From assembly GCA_029204225.1 (NCBI GenBank), contig CM055113.1:13950406-14014405 (forward strand): a stretch of 64,000 bases of DNA. Direction: 5' to 3'. Made by a program: the position numbers and the translations under genes. The notes under the pieces are model-generated. The model made no database searches. It was not told the DNA's origin and saw only the letters and a list, made by a program, of their open reading frames with translations. Every line of letters begins with the position of its first letter. The stretch's first letter is position 1. Shown one piece after another: positions 1 to 11,868 of this stretch. The DNA comes from Diphasiastrum complanatum. Its lineage: Eukaryota > Streptophyta > Lycopodiopsida > Lycopodiales > Lycopodiaceae.

Positions 1-12
1 TTCTGACCTCAA

Positions 13-612
13 ATGTTGTAATAGTAGTTCTCGTGTGTGAGGTAGAATCCTTAAGGTGTAGAGTAAAGCCTCGATTGTAGGCCTTTTTTGCACATGGTAA
101 AAGCTTGGGCGAAGGGATGAAGCCATTTATGAGAGTAAAGTACCAGCCTTATGACTTTATGCTACATAAAATGCAAGTAAAATTTTCTTCACTGATCTTC
201 TGATACATGATCTAAGTGAATCTAGAAAACAAGTTTTTTCGTAGTTGCAAGTAAAAGCAACATTATCTATCGAGATTATGAGCTAATTATGGCCATGTTT
301 TGCTCGTGCATGCAACTCTTTCATTTCAAAAAGTTGTGGTGGTTCACGTATGTGAGGTAGAATAAATGAAGTGTAGCTTAAAGTTCGAAGTGCTAGGCTT
401 TGTGCATGGTAAAAGGTTGGCGATCCAAGGGTTGGGGCATTTATGAGATTAAACTCTCAACTTGAGGGCTTTGCACTACGTTAAGTGTGGGTTGACTTTT
501 CTTTTTTGATATTTTGATGCATGATCTACGTGATTGTAGAAATAGAGTTTCCACCTGGTTGTAGGTGAAAGCACAATTACTTATTGAAACTACAAGCTAA
601 TTGTGGCCATAA
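13..612. repeat. Two-copy diverged tandem repeat, period about 315 bp
   Basis: Two consecutive blocks, about 13-298 and 328-612, share many short words in the same order. Examples are TGTGAGGTAG (36-45 and 351-360), GCACATGGTAAAAG versus GTGCATGGTAAAAG, CATTTATGAGA, TGATCTA, and AGCTAATTRTGGCCAT (281-296 and 595-610). The offset stays at 314-315 bp from start to end, so this is a tandem duplication with point divergence and few indels. No ORF fits it. It may be an old satellite dimer or part of an unrecognised element. Confidence 0.75.
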
Positions 613-854
613 AGACCTATATGGTTGGCCTACTTTAAGAGTATACCCTTGGCTAGGATTAAAGCACTAAAACAAGCTAGAAACGATCTACCAACACTAT
701 GTTCGTAATTAGCCCCTTGCCAATAGCGTATATGATCAACAACCTATTTGTGCACCTCTTCTTCATACATGTTATTGTAGCAATTTTGTGATTTCGCTTC
801 TCGCTCCCTCTATTGTGCTACATAGATGTGGGAAAGAGGGAGGAGAGCACATTT

Positions 855-857
<3 letters not shown>

Positions 858-924
<67 letters not shown>
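858..924. repeat. (GA)n microsatellite
   Basis: Uninterrupted GA dinucleotides, about 33 units. ORFs reading LSLSLS through it are artefacts of the repeat. Confidence 0.98.
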
Positions 925-925
<1 letters not shown>

Positions 926-2619
926 ATATATGCAATCGTAATTGTATTTATGGTCGTAGTAGTTGTTGAATATGTGGGCACAGGGCGTCTGCATTGGTTG
1001 GTTACATGAATTGGTGTCCCAGTTACAAGTACATTGTTCCATTGATCAGTGACAACTATTGCATTTGAGTAGATTAAATCAATAATATGTTGTCTCTCAT
1101 TTTGCTAATGTTACATAGTTCAAGAAAGGGGGGTGGGGGTGGGGGGTGAGCTTCTAAAAAACACAAGTCTCAATTGGATGAGGTCTACAACCATATATGT
1201 GAACTGTTATGAAGGACTTAAATTTGGAATTTTGTATGACATCTTGAAACTTATATGGGAAACCCAACAACTGATGTAAGCATTGGAAGCTATGGCCCCT
1301 CAAAGGTGGACATGAGATCACATAGAAGATCCTTCTTTGTCGTAGAATCAAGGTCAAACTTGCCTCGACATTGTGCTACATGGGCATGATTGGTATAGAG
1401 CATAGGTCTTGGTAACATCTTAAGATGACACATAGTCTCTCCTCAGTAGATATCTTTTTGGAGTCAAAAGGTCCCCGAGTTGTTTAAATGCTCTCCCCTC
1501 CAATTCTTATGTATTTGCCAAAAATGTAACTCTTCTACGCATCATTTTAATTTGGTCCCAAAAGATGATAATATAAAAGAATATCCTAACTTGTCCATTT
1601 GATTTTATTGTTTGAGCACAAAAGCTATTACGAGAAAGCTTTTTTAACAATAGATAGCTAATTTGTACTAGCATCATAATGTGCGATACACATCCTTGAT
1701 TAGGCCTAACCAACAAGGCTCGAGCCTACAACTCAATGGACATAGAAACAACTCTTATCCAACTCAACACAACTCTTATCCAACTCAACCAACTATGATG
1801 GACATGAGAGGATATCTTGGACAATAACTTGAACTTGTAACTATAAGGTGACTCTAGTTGCGAGGCTTGATTGTGATTGAAATGAGCTATGGAAGGTGGT
1901 CCTAAGGAAAAATAAAATGTGTATATATTTTTTATTGTCGTCATCATGTAAACTATTTTTAAAAAACATGCTCTTATTTGGTGTACTAATAAAGGACCTA
2001 TTGGTTGTAGAGTTCAGAGTTCAATTCCATCAAGAGGCACAAGGACATAGAAGATAAGAATCTTGCTCTAATAGATCTTGAGATTGATAATGTAGTGTAT
2101 TTTAAAGGAAGGTAAGTTCTAGTGATAACATGAAGTTGATGTTGCTTTTTAATTTATCTAGCATAAATACTTCAAGCTCATAGCCCTATCTATGTGCAGA
2201 AACTATGTGATCTACATTTCTCTATTGTGTTGGTATCTACAATATTTATAGGATAAAATTAATGTACTTTCTATATCGATTTGAGTCACAATCCAATTTG
2301 CACACAACATCACATACAATTTCCAAGCTTTCTAAATGAAATTATGATGCATGTGGGTGAGGCTTTATTTAGCATGCATAAGTGGTCATACAATATAGAT
2401 AATAATTTTTTACCAACATCAAGTAATGCTCATGTGTGTAACATGCATACTTGGTCGACCACCAACTAGAAAACAATGTCGTGTGCTTAATTTGTTAGAG
2501 CTATATTTACATGCACATCACAAATTTTGTCATTGTTTATCAGATAATAGACCTCATAATGAACGTTTTCATTCATTTCCAAACTTCATGGTTTATTAAC
2601 TCAATGACATGGAAAGGCC
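925..2619. other. Non-coding stretch, no gene seen
   Basis: AT-rich sequence with only short random ORFs. It holds a G-run at about 1126-1146 and one small perfect tandem pair, a 21-bp unit at 1749-1769 and 1770-1790. No LTR, promoter or RNA gene could be supported. Confidence 0.6.
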
Positions 2620-3287
2620 ATGTATGAGTCAACTAACAGTTCAAGAATGCTTATGTTGAGGAATAAAGTCCTAGAAAGCATGAGAAGAAGTGATGAGAGT
2701 GCTCAAGGATATAGTCTTAGAGTGAAATCACTTAACATGGAGATAGACTCCATCGGTGATAAAATCAAAGATAAAAAAATTGTCCAAGTCATTCTAATTG
2801 GATTGAACAAGGAGTACTCCAATCTTGTTCAAATATTTTCCATTCAAGAAGTCCTTCTATCCGTTGGGAAGCTTCATAGTGTTCTCATAGTCGAGGAGAG
2901 TAGAATCCAACATGTCAAGAATATGATGGAGTCTTTATCCTTGCACAAGGGTGATGAAGAGGAAAATTTCTCTAAGAAAGGGAAGTGTAAAGGCAAAGAG
3001 TCCAACAAGAAACAAGGAGGTGATCCTATCTAGGATCTTCAAGGACGTTAAATCTAGATGATGTGTGTTTCGTACCTTCTATCACCAAGAATGTTTTGAG
3101 TGTTGGAAAATTGTTGGAGAATGGGTTTGAGGTTCTTTTCAAGCATGATGTTTGTTCTATTCTCAAGAATGATAAGTTCTTGACAAGTGGCTTAATGCAA
3201 GAGAGGTTGTTTAGGCTTGATGCAAATGTTTCTATTGTGAGTGTGATGATGGCAAAAGAGGAGTTGACACAAGTGGAGAACAAGTGA
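2620..3287 (+). pseudogene. Copia retrotransposon fragment: gag plus end of protease region
   Basis: The ORF at 2620-3033 matches the second half of the gag (UBN2-type) of Copia A at about 6360-6680. Shared landmarks are RRSDE, LVQVI/IVQVI, LNGLKEEY/LIGLNKEY, NLVQI and ISEESR/IVEESR. After a short Lys-rich tail it jumps straight to a segment (3063-3287) reading FVPSITKNVLSVG, which matches the sequence after the protease in Copia A (FVPKLTKNLISVG). The zinc knuckle and the DSGAS protease active site are missing, so an internal deletion joined the two parts, with a frame change. It is truncated at both ends and has no LTR. It belongs to the same broad lineage as Copia A but is clearly diverged. 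Confidence 0.8.
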
Positions 3288-4021
3288 AACAAAGAGGTAG
3301 CTCTTGTCCTACCAAGATCCTTTTTCCAAGAGTGTTAATCTTCACTCCTACTCACCTAATCCATCTCCTGAGTACAATCATACTATGTAAATATTTTCTC
3401 TCTATAGTAGTATGCAGCCTTACTAGCATAAGTCAAACAGTCTGTATCTACATCGACCTTGAAGCAGAACATGATCAACTCGACGACATAGATGTCGATT
3501 TCACCAACTTAGCTTTATCGACATCCCAACTTTGACCCATCGACATCGACTCAAGGGCGAACAGGTCGACTCGACTCATTCGATACATTCGACAATTGTT
3601 GACAATCACTAGTCAAAATGGAGCTCTGCACGAGTCAGACTACGTCACCGTTCACTACGCAGATAAGGCCAAGGGCTTAAGGGAGGTGACTAAAAGTGTT
3701 GGTGGAGGTGTGACCCTTTGGTGAGGTGGCATAGGGAGGGTGGTGGCCATGTGATTGAGGGTAGGTGGCCCCCATAAGATTGCCACTTGTTTTTGGAGCA
3801 TGTGCTTGCTAGGTGACATCCATAAGGCCCACCACCCACCAAGGCCAAAAGGGAAGAAAAATAATGTGAGTGAGAGGTAGGCTCCACTCTCATTATTGAG
3901 GAGCTTGTCTTGGCTTAGTTCTCTTGAGTAGTGCTCTCAAGTCTTCTAGGCCAATTTGTAACCAAACTCTTGCCAAATTTTCCTTTGAGATTTCCTTAGT
4001 GCACCATGGACCCCGCTCGCT
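3288..4021. other. Spacer, possibly the leader of the following Gypsy element
   Basis: No coding signal is seen. The stretch at about 3450-3600 is rich in short degenerate repeats of TCGAC (for example CATCGACATCGACTC). This recalls the repeat-rich leader of the Gypsy element at 50 kb, though the unit differs. 3660-3900 is G-rich with GGTGG runs. No clear LTR end or primer site was found. Confidence 0.4.
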
Positions 4022-5260
4022 ATGTCCTCGAGTGAAGGACCGTCTTTACCACCTCTTCCTCCTGAACTTGATATCACGCAGCTTGTACAGGCCTTGAATT
4101 TTCTCCAAACCCAAATCCTGAAAATGCAATATAGGCATGCCACTGCCAGACAAGAGTGGCATCCAACGCACTTGTGGTCCACCGTCATGTATCCCATGTT
4201 CAATCCAGAATTCTTTTTGGGTGAAAAGAAGGACTGACATCCTGATGTTGTGCTTTCATGGCTAGATCGGTGGAATAGTCATTTTTTTGCTTGATAGTAC
4301 AAAGATTGCATCTGCCCTTATGTTCTTATGCGGGAAGGCTTATACATGGTGATAGGTCTGAAGGGTAGGACTGGTATCCCTTCCACATGGGATGCTTTTC
4401 ATGAAGCCTTTAAAACAGCTTTCTTGAAGGTCAACAACGTTTCACCACCATGCAAATGGGTAGTAGACCATTGGATGCCTACATATAGGAATTCCAAGAA
4501 GTTTTGCCCCAATTCGCTTTGTGAATCAACTCTGTTTTAATAAAATTACATTGTATCTTTGGGCTTCCAAAAGAATTTCAACTTGAAATGTGGCGTAACC
4601 AACTGCAGACAATGAAGGATGCTATTTGATTTACGAAGATCTTTGACGACACCCACATTGGCTCCCGTAAGGAGCAAAGTTTGCCCAAGGCTGAGCAAAA
4701 AGAAAAGACGTTTTTCAAGAAGTGAGGAAAGACAAGATGGACAAGGGGCATCTATTGAAAGATTGCCCAAAAAAACAAAAGAAATCTGGGAGAAAAGTCC
4801 ATTGATAACAAGGATTGATTAAATGAATGAGAGTTTTGAGACTCTCAAACATTGCGTTTCTACAACTGCAATTTTACACATTGTTGATCATAACCGACCC
4901 TTTGTGGTGGATACAGATGCTAGCGACTTTGCTGTAGGAGCGATCCTTTATAAGGTCGGTAGGCCAGTTGCTTTTGAAAGCAAGAAGCTAGATCCTAATC
5001 AACTGAGGTATTCTACCTATGAGAAGAAGTTTTTTGCAGTCATTCACATGTTGAAAATCTAGAGGCATTATCTTTATGGTGCCAGATTTACGGTGATGTC
5101 AATCCCTTAAGTATATTTGTGATGCCAAGGACCTTCGTGACTGTAAGGCTAGATGGTCAGAACTCATTCAGAAATTCGTGTTCGACATGAGGTGTCATAA
5201 AGGTACATCGAACAGGATTGTTGATGCCTTGAGTCGGATTGGAGATATTAATTAGTTATG
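4022..5260 (+). pseudogene. Internally deleted Gypsy (Ty3) element: gag joined to RNase H
   Basis: A gag-like start (4022-4237) is followed, with frameshifts, by gag core pieces (4328-4620, e.g. WDAFHEAFKTAFL) and a piece of a zinc knuckle (GHLLKDCPKK, about 4740-4775). The sequence then passes directly into the Ty3-type RNase H: FETLK, PFVVDTDASDFAVGAIL, AFESKKL and YEKKFFAVIHMLK at 4823-5062. In another frame it continues with RHYLYGARFTV and KGTSNRIVDALSR to about 5255. Protease and nearly all of reverse transcriptase are absent, so a deletion of roughly 1.5 kb is inferred. The remaining parts carry stops and frame changes. The element cannot move on its own. Confidence 0.8.
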
Positions 5261-6065
5261 CTTTGCTAAAATCCAGTCTGATTTGTATCTTTCACTTCGA
5301 GATCTTTGTCGAACTGATGGAAATACCTAAGATTTACAAGCAAATCTAGTCAAAAAGTTTGCAAATTTGATTAAATTTCAAGCTAGGAACTGTCTAGATT
5401 CTACTTTCTAGCTAGTTTGCAGTTTTCTAGTGATTTAGAGCTTCAAACCACTTTGAATGGTCCAGATCAGGTACTGTACAGAATTTCAGGTGTTGGCACG
5501 TGTGAAATCTGCCCATTTTTTGTTTGGTGGCTCTCTCTCACCTCAAATCCAAATTTCATGCAAATTAGCCCACTAGAAACTAGAAATGTGTAGAATCTGA
5601 TGCAATTTGAATCATGACAGTTGGATAAGCCAATCAAAAGTTATAAGCTTTTGAAGAGTCGTAGGTAGGGCGCCTAGACTTGTGGCAAATCATGAGTACA
5701 TGTCATTTATTGCCTGAATGATGACAAAAATCATCCAGAAGTTGACCAATCTCATCTATATGTAATTTAGACAAAATTTATAGGTTCTAGGCAAATTGTT
5801 TCATACAAATAGATTGTATTTGAGTCAATTTGACATTTTTGGAGTATTTCACACGGGTGGAATTTAGAGAACCATAACTTTTGCCATACTTCATCTTTTT
5901 TGATGATTCAAATCTTGTTTTAGAGAAATTGTCAAGCTAATGAGATCTATCTCACAGTTTTTTGCTTTGTCTTACATAGGATTTGGTTTTTTGCCCTTGA
6001 TTGGTTCCTATAGTGAGAAGATAAGCAATTTTTTCATCCATCTTTTTTTATTTCCATCATTCTTT
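5261..6065. other. Gypsy tail and unassigned sequence before Copia A
   Basis: The first ~80 bp can be read as a continuation of the Gypsy polyprotein toward integrase (SDLYLSLRDLCRTDG), but this fades. The remainder is AT-rich. I looked for a Copia 5' LTR and a tRNA-Met primer site (TGGTATCAGAGC type) before the gag start at 6066 and found neither. A CACGTGTGAA at about 5503 resembles the LTR end by chance only. Confidence 0.5.
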
Positions 6066-6422
6066 ATGACTTCAATGGGTGTCTTTCTATTAGAAGCAAG
6101 TGAAAGACTGTCAACCTCCAATTACTCAATTTGGAAGGTTAGGATGGAATCTGTCTTAATACTACAAGATGTGATGGATATTGTACTTGGTATTGAAGAA
6201 GAACCACAAATTCCTCAAGAAATTCCAAAGTACAAAAATAGAGCTAGGATGGCTCTGCATTATATTAAAATGAATGTCTCAAATGACATCTTAAGAGAAA
6301 TTGGTGCTTGTACTAATGCCAAAGATGCTTGGGATACTCTCAAGTCCATCTATGAGGCAAATAATACTTCTAGACTTCTAACACTAAGAAACCAAATTTT
6401 TTCAAAGTGTACGGAGAAGTGA
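6066..6422 (+). pseudogene. Copia A gag, N-terminal part
   Basis: Gag (nucleocapsid precursor) of a Copia element. The likely start is the ATG at 6066, because the typical opening (LSTSNYSIWKVRMESVL) follows about 15 residues later; the ORF is open upstream to 5940, but that part does not look like gag. Recognisable pieces are the SNYSIWK motif and CTNAKDAWDTLKSIYEA of the UBN2-type domain. The frame is lost at about 6408 by an apparent single extra A. The next frame resumes with RRSDERASAYVMRVKDL, matching the 2.6-kb fragment. Confidence 0.85.
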
Positions 6423-7674
6423 TGAACGTGCTTCAGCTTATGTAATGAGAGTTAAAGACCTCCATAGAGAATTGTCATGCATAGGAGACTCCATCAACCA
6501 AAATGAACTTGTTCAAGTCATACTTAATGGGTTAAAGGAGGAATATGGCAACCTTGTTCAGATTTATGCCATTAAGGAGGAGCTACCAAGTTTGGAAGCA
6601 CTCCAAAGTGTGCTCATTTCTGAAGAATCAAGACAAGAGTATAAACTCTTGAAAATGGAAAGATTGTCTCTCAACATTGATGGTAAAGCTCTCTTTACCA
6701 AAGACAAGCACAAGACAAGAAGTAAGAATCAACACCAACCCTCTTCAAGCAAGAACAATCTTATTTCCAAGGAGAAAGGAGAAGAGAATGAGTCCTGTCA
6801 AGCTTCCACATCCAAGAAGAAGAAGAAAAACATCAAGTGTTTCATTTGTGGCAAGAAGGGGCTTTATGCCACCAATTGCTTCAAGAAAAAGAGTCAATTC
6901 AAGCAAGCCAACATGTCTAATGAAGAGAAGGAAGATGCTCATGCAAGTGATGGAGAGGGATCTCTTATGTTCTCGAGTTTTTCTTCATCACCTTTCAAGA
7001 AGGATGGTTCTTGGTATATCGACAGTGGAGCTTCCTCACATATGTGTAACTCCAAGCATTCTTTTTCATCCATGACACCTTATGAAGGAGCCAAGAAGTT
7101 CGTATACACAGCAAATGATCATGAGTGTGCTATTGAAGGCGTAGGGACCATTCCCTTAAAGCTTTCATCATCAAAAGTTCTTTCTCTTTCTAAAGTACTT
7201 TTTGTTCCTAAGTTAACAAAAAATCTTATTAGTGTTGGGCAATTGTTTGATAGTGGACTAGATGTGAATTTCAATGTTGATACATGTACAATCAAGAAGC
7301 ATGATGAGATCCTTGCATTTGGGTCTAGATATGGTGGAATCTACAAGCTTGATCCCAAAGAGTATGCTAACTCTTGTGATAGTGCTTTTGCTTCTCATAT
7401 GTCTTTGGACGAACTATGGCATAGAAGGTTGGGGCATCCTAACTATAGTTCTATGGTGTCCATGGTCAAGAAAGCCAAAGCTATTGGCTTGCCTAATCTT
7501 ATCTCCAAGAATTTCAAGCCATGTGAGGCTTGTGCCATATCTAAGTCTCATAACAAGCCTTTTTTAAAGTCATCTATCAAGACTACACATCCATTAGAGC
7601 TCATACACTTGGCATGTGCACTCCTCATCTTCAAAGAGCAAGGGTGGTGCTACTTGCTATGTAACTTTGATTGA
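6423..7674 (+). pseudogene. Copia A gag C-terminus, protease and integrase zinc domain
   Basis: This frame continues gag (VQVILNGLKEEYGNL), then a Lys-rich linker and a zinc knuckle CFICGKKGLYATNC. The usual histidine of the CX2CX4HX4C knuckle is replaced by Leu, which should weaken RNA binding. The aspartic protease signature WYIDSGASSHMC follows at about 7012-7050. The integrase N-terminal HHCC domain follows: LWHRRLGHPNY at about 7410 and CEACAISKSH at about 7530. The frame ends in nonsense after LELIH, just where the integrase core should begin with its first catalytic Asp. The ORF after 7630 overlaps the next frame. Confidence 0.87.
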
Positions 7675-9300
7675 TGATCTCACAAGATTTACTTGGTTAT
7701 ATCTTCTAGCTTCAAAGTCTATGGTGTTTGACTATTTCCTAAAGTTCAAAGCTCTAGTTGAAAAGCAATTTTCATACAAAATCAAGATTCTTAGAAGTGA
7801 TGGAGGTGGTGAGTACACTTCCAGTAATTTTCACGATTATTGTGAGCTTGAAGGCATTAAAAGAGAGTTTTCTTGTGCATACACACCATCTCAAAATGGG
7901 GTGGCTGAAAGAAAGAATAGAACATTGTGTGAATGTGCCAAAATCATTAGAATTGAGGCATCCTTTCCAAAAGACTTTTGGGGCAAGGCCATCAATTGTT
8001 CAAACTATCTTTGCAATCGACTCCCTCATGTTGCACTTGGAGGAAAGTCGCCATATGAAGCACTTTATTTGAAGAAACCTAAGGTTGAACACCTTAGAGT
8101 ATTTGGATGCATTTGCTTTGTCCATATTCCCTTGGAAACAAGAAAGAAAGATGATCCTTGTGCAAGGAAAGGAGTAATGGTTGGATATTCATCCAACAAG
8201 AAAGCCTATCGAATCTACATGCTCTCTACTTCTAAAGTAATTGATAGTAGAGATGTAGTTTTTCATGAAGAAGAAAAGTCCAATCTTGGAGGGGCCAAGA
8301 TCAAGCAACCTCAAAATCTATCACCTTTTGTTATTGAAGACAATCAACATATGGAGGAGTCGCGATCTGAAGATGGAAGTCCTCGGATTTTTACTCCTAG
8401 AAGATCCATGAGGGAGAGATCCAAGCCTAAGCGGCTCACTTATGATGACAAAGGAAAACAAGTGGATCTTGATTCCACTTATGCTTATTTTGTTTCTCAT
8501 GAGGAGCCCAAAGATGTCCAAGAAGCCCTCAATACCAAGGAGTGGTATGAGGCCATGAAGATTGAACCTGATGCCTTGATCACCAACCACACATGGGAGC
8601 TAGTGGATCCAGCACCTAACATGCATATCATTGGATGCAAGTGGGTGTTCAAGATCAAGTACAATCATGATGGCTCCATCAACAACTACAAGGCAAGATT
8701 ATGTGCTAAAGGCTTTGCACAAATATATGGCCTTGACTATGAAGAAACCTTTGCTCCTGTAGCAAAGATGGTGACAATAAGAATCATAATTTCACTTGTC
8801 TTATTTTTTAAGTGGAAATTGTATCAACTTGATGTCTCCAATGCTTTTTTGAATGGCTATCTTGAGGAGGAGATTTACATGGAACAACCTCAAGGATTTA
8901 TCAAAGATAAATTTAAGGTGTGTTTGCTATTTAGAAGTCTTTGTGGCTTGAAGCAAGCACCTAGATCATGGTATTCAAGACTCAACAACTATCTACTTTC
9001 ATTAGGATTTGTGCTTAGTGACTATGATCCTTCTATGTACTTAAAGTTTGATGCTAGTAATATTGTCATTCTTCTAATCTATGTAGATGACATTATTCTT
9101 AGTGGAAGTTGTTTGATGCTAGTTCAAGAAACTAAAGATGCATTAGGAAGAGAATTTAAAATGCAAGATCTAGGAGAGATCCATTACATTTTAGGCCTTG
9201 AGATTGATTTTCATGAAGAGTATGCTTTTATTTGTCAATCTAGATATGTCTTTTCTATGTTGAGAAAGTTCAATATGAAAAATTGTAAAGGCATAGATCT
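7616..9300 (+). pseudogene. Copia A integrase core and reverse transcriptase
   Basis: Integrase core: YVTLIDDLTRFTWLYLL, then LRSDGGGEY (second catalytic Asp) and NGVAERKNRTL (catalytic Glu). The first catalytic Asp, expected in the H-x-D-x-x-G-P motif, falls in the deletion/frameshift at about 7610-7625. A linker (8230-8560) contains the Arg/Lys-rich PRRSMRERSKPKR. Reverse transcriptase then follows: WVFKIKYNHDGSI, KARLCAKGFAQIYGLDYEET, QLDVSNAFLNGYLEEEI, YGLKQAPRSW type (here CGLKQAPRSW) and the catalytic box LLIYVDDIILSG at about 9073-9108, which is intact. The frame is lost at about 9299 through a one-base deletion relative to Copia B. Confidence 0.9.
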
Positions 9301-10044
9301 CCCATGGAGCAACATGTAAAAGACCCAATCAAAGGTGATGAAATATCCTTTGAACACATCATACTTTATAGGAGTCTTGTAGGCTCCTTAGTTTGGCTTA
9401 CTATCACTAGACCCAATGTGAGCTATTGTGTGCACAAATTGAGTCAATTTATGCAAGATCCTAAGATCCAACATTGGAAGATGGCCAAGAGAGTTCTAAG
9501 ATATGTATCATCTGCTCAAGATTATGGTTTATTGTACAAGAATGAAGATCTAACCATTGTTGGCTACTCGGATTCCGATTTTGCAAGTGATAAAATGGAT
9601 CAAAAGTCCATTAATGCATGTACTATCTTTCTTGGAGGCAATCTTGTGTCTTGGCTTTCAAAGAAGCAAGATACCATATCTCTATCTTCTTGTGAGGCCG
9701 AGTACAAAGCACTCATTATAACAACTAAAGAGGTGCTTTGGATCAAGAGGTTAATCATAGAGCTAAAGTGCATCAAAGAGGATGATCTTCCCTTGATCAA
9801 GTGTGACAACATATCGGCCCAAGCTCTTGCAAACAATCCAATTTTTCATGCAAGAAGCAAGCATATAGAAGTGGCACACCATTTTGCAAGGGAAAAGCTC
9901 ATTGGAGGTGAAATCAACTTGGAACATGTCGACACATCTTCATGTATTGCTGATCTTCTCACAAAGCCACTTTGCAAAAGTACCTTCTCAAAGCATAGAT
10001 CTAATCTTGGTCTTATCTCAAGATCGATGCTTGATCCACATTAG
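9301..10044 (+). pseudogene. Copia A RNase H domain
   Basis: The end of the polyprotein: MEQHVKDPIKGDE, LTITRPNVSYCVHKLSQF, then the Copia RNase H with GYSDSDFASD, SWLSKKQDTISLSSCEAEY, KCDNISAQALANN, HARSKHIEVAHHF and ADLLTKPL before the stop at 10044. The acidic residues (Asp in YSDSDF, Glu in SCEAEY, Asp in KCDN) are present. It would be continuous with the reverse transcriptase were it not for the one-base deletion just upstream. Confidence 0.9.
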
Positions 10045-10054
10045 ATACATTTTT

Positions 10055-10062
10055 AGGAGGAG
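10055..10062 (+). promoter_or_regulatory. Polypurine tract of Copia A
   Basis: AGGAGGAG lies directly before the LTR start TGTC, 10 bases after the polyprotein stop. This is the expected primer site for plus-strand synthesis. The same tract in inverse (CTCCTCCT) sits beside the LTR of Copia B at 11852-11859. Confidence 0.8.
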
Positions 10063-10674
10063 TGTCAAAATATTGGGAAAATCTATCTAATGTTGTGACT
10101 AGGGGTCCTAAAAATGCCAAAGATGAATTAAGCTCTTTTGGCTTAGTAAAGACCCATCTTAGAATAAAATATTCAAGGTAGGTAGAAGTAGAAACTTGAG
10201 CTACCATAGGAATTTCCACTTGTACTTTGCATGCCACATTTAATGCATGAAAAGACTAGGTGCACAATTAGACATAGTGAGGTGGCTTGAATAAGTCTAG
10301 ATAGCTTGAGAGGTGGATTCGCAACCCCAATTCAACTCAAAGTAGGAGGAGAGTCCATGGATCTATATATATGTGATGTACTCTCATTGAGAATGTGATG
10401 AAATCTGTGTGTAATGCAAATTTGGAGACAAGCTCTTTGTGCCCCCTCTCTCTACTCGAGTTTTGTACTTTCATTTTCTCTCTCTAGTCGAGTTGAGGCA
10501 TTTCTTGTGCTTAGTTTCATGTTTTGTTGACAGATCTTGCTTGTAAGACAATAATATTTCTTGTATGATCAACTTTCCTATTGTCAATCAATGCTAGTCT
10601 GATCTTTATGGTATTATTGGGCTTAGGAGATCAAAAGTACATGTGTAGGGCGTCGCACACGTGTGAATTCAACA
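10063..10674 (+). repeat. Copia A 3' LTR
   Basis: The LTR starts TGTCAAAATATT right after the purine tract and probably ends ...GTGTGAATTCAACA, giving imperfect TGTYR/YAACA ends. Two further copies in this window, 11214-11850 and 45215-45809 (both inverted), define it independently. It holds a TATA-like CTATATATATG at about 10363, CT-rich sequence with TCTCTACTCGAG, and near the 3' end the palindrome CACACGTGTG (G-box-like core). The last ~6 bases differ among the three copies, so the 3' edge is uncertain by a few bases. Confidence 0.85.
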
Positions 10675-11213
10675 AAGGTGTCGTTGGGTTGGCCCAGCAT
10701 AAGATATTCAACAATATCTGCTGCCCACTCTAGTACTACTTCGACATAAAATAATACAGCATCTAGTAGTTCATCATCCACTTCAGTATTAGTAGGTGTT
10801 GATTCAATCCTTGAAATATGGTAGAGTAGATAATGTTGTTTACCCTTTTGCACTACAATGCGGTCAGTAATAGTGGCCATCTCGCAAAATGCCCTGTGTT
10901 GCATGTCTTGTTCACCAAATAAAGTAACGGTTGATGATTAGTATAAAATGCAAAATGCGTTGCCAATAGATAATGTCAAAACTTTTTAACAGAAAAAATC
11001 ATAGCCAACGCTTCTCGTTCAGTTGTCGAATAATTCTTCTCAAGATCTGTAAGCTGTCTGCTTGCAAACCTGATAGGATCATTCTTCTTTCACCTGGCTA
11101 CATCAAAACTGATCCGATTCGATGCATCAGTGTGAACATGAAACTCAATTGTCCAGATTGGAGCTCATAGTATCGGTGCAGAAGCTAAAGCTTTTTTCAA
11201 TTTCTCAAAAGTT
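10675..11213 (-). pseudogene. Gypsy fragment: RNase H to integrase linker
   Basis: Read on the minus strand from 11213, a Ty3-type RNase H begins with LTFEKLKKALASAPIL. It continues with EFHVHTDASN, DPIRFASRQLT and STTEREALAMIF, and after frame changes ends with the linker (10623-10904) SRIESTPTNTEVDDEL, WAADIVEYLMLGQPNDT. Both ends are cut by LTRs of the same Copia family facing outward from A and B, so this fragment is the spacer of the A/B inverted repeat. It is related to, but distinct from, the Gypsy element at 13.7-18.7 kb. Confidence 0.8.
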
Positions 11214-11850
11214 AAATTCACACGTGTGGGATGCTCTACACATGTACTTTTGACCTCCTAAGCCCAATAATACCATAAAGATCAAACTAGCATTCATTGA
11301 CAATAGGAAAGTTGATCATACAAGCAATATTATTGTGTTACAAGCAAGATCTATTCACAAAATGCTCTCACACGTGTAAGATGCATTTAAAACATAAAAA
11401 TAAGTACAATAAATGTCTCAACTCGACTAGAGAGAGAAAGTGAATGTACAAACTCGACTAGAGAGAGATGGCACAAAGAGCTTAGTCTCCAAATTTGCAT
11501 TACACACAAAAATCACACTTCTCAATGAGAGTACATCACATAGATATAGATCCATGGACTCTCCTCCTACTTTGAGTTTAATTGGAGTTATGAATCCACC
11601 TCTCAAGCTATCTAGACTTATTCAAGCCACCTCAATAGGTCTATTTGTGCCACCTAGTATCTTCATGCATTAAATGTGGCATGCAAAGTACAAATGGCAA
11701 TTCCTATGGTAGCTCGAGTTTCTACTTCTACCTACCTTGAATATTTTATCTTAAGATGGGCTTTTACTAAGCCAAAAGAGCTTAATTCATCTTTGGCATT
11801 TTTAGGACCCCTATTTACAACATTAGATAGATTTTTTCAATATTTCAACA
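11214..11850 (-). repeat. Copia B 3' LTR (inverted)
   Basis: The inverse complement of the Copia A LTR with few visible differences. It includes a small insertion carrying CTCACACGTGTAAG at about 11365, and the TATA-like run is interrupted (AGATATAGAT). The TGTTGAAATATT end abuts the inverted purine tract. The other end, AATTCACACGTGTG, abuts Gypsy coding sequence. Confidence 0.85.
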
Positions 11851-11868
11851 CTCCTCCTAAAAAGGTAT

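Larger units (their letters stand above)
6066..10674 (+). mobile_element. Copia (Ty1) element A, 5'-truncated, with 3' LTR
   Basis: A Copia-type polyprotein runs in the order gag, protease, integrase, reverse transcriptase, RNase H, followed by a purine tract and a ~612-bp 3' LTR. No 5' LTR is recognisable. The reading frame is broken three times: a one-base insertion in gag (about 6408), a deletion at the start of the integrase core (about 7610-7625) and a one-base deletion before RNase H (about 9299). The copy is therefore non-autonomous. Its 3' 2.45 kb is nearly repeated in inverse orientation as Copia B. Confidence 0.9.

Noticed and set aside
5490-5520. CACGTGTGAA as the end of a missing 5' LTR of Copia A
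   Set aside because: The flanking ~500 bp shows no other similarity to the LTR, and no primer-binding site follows.
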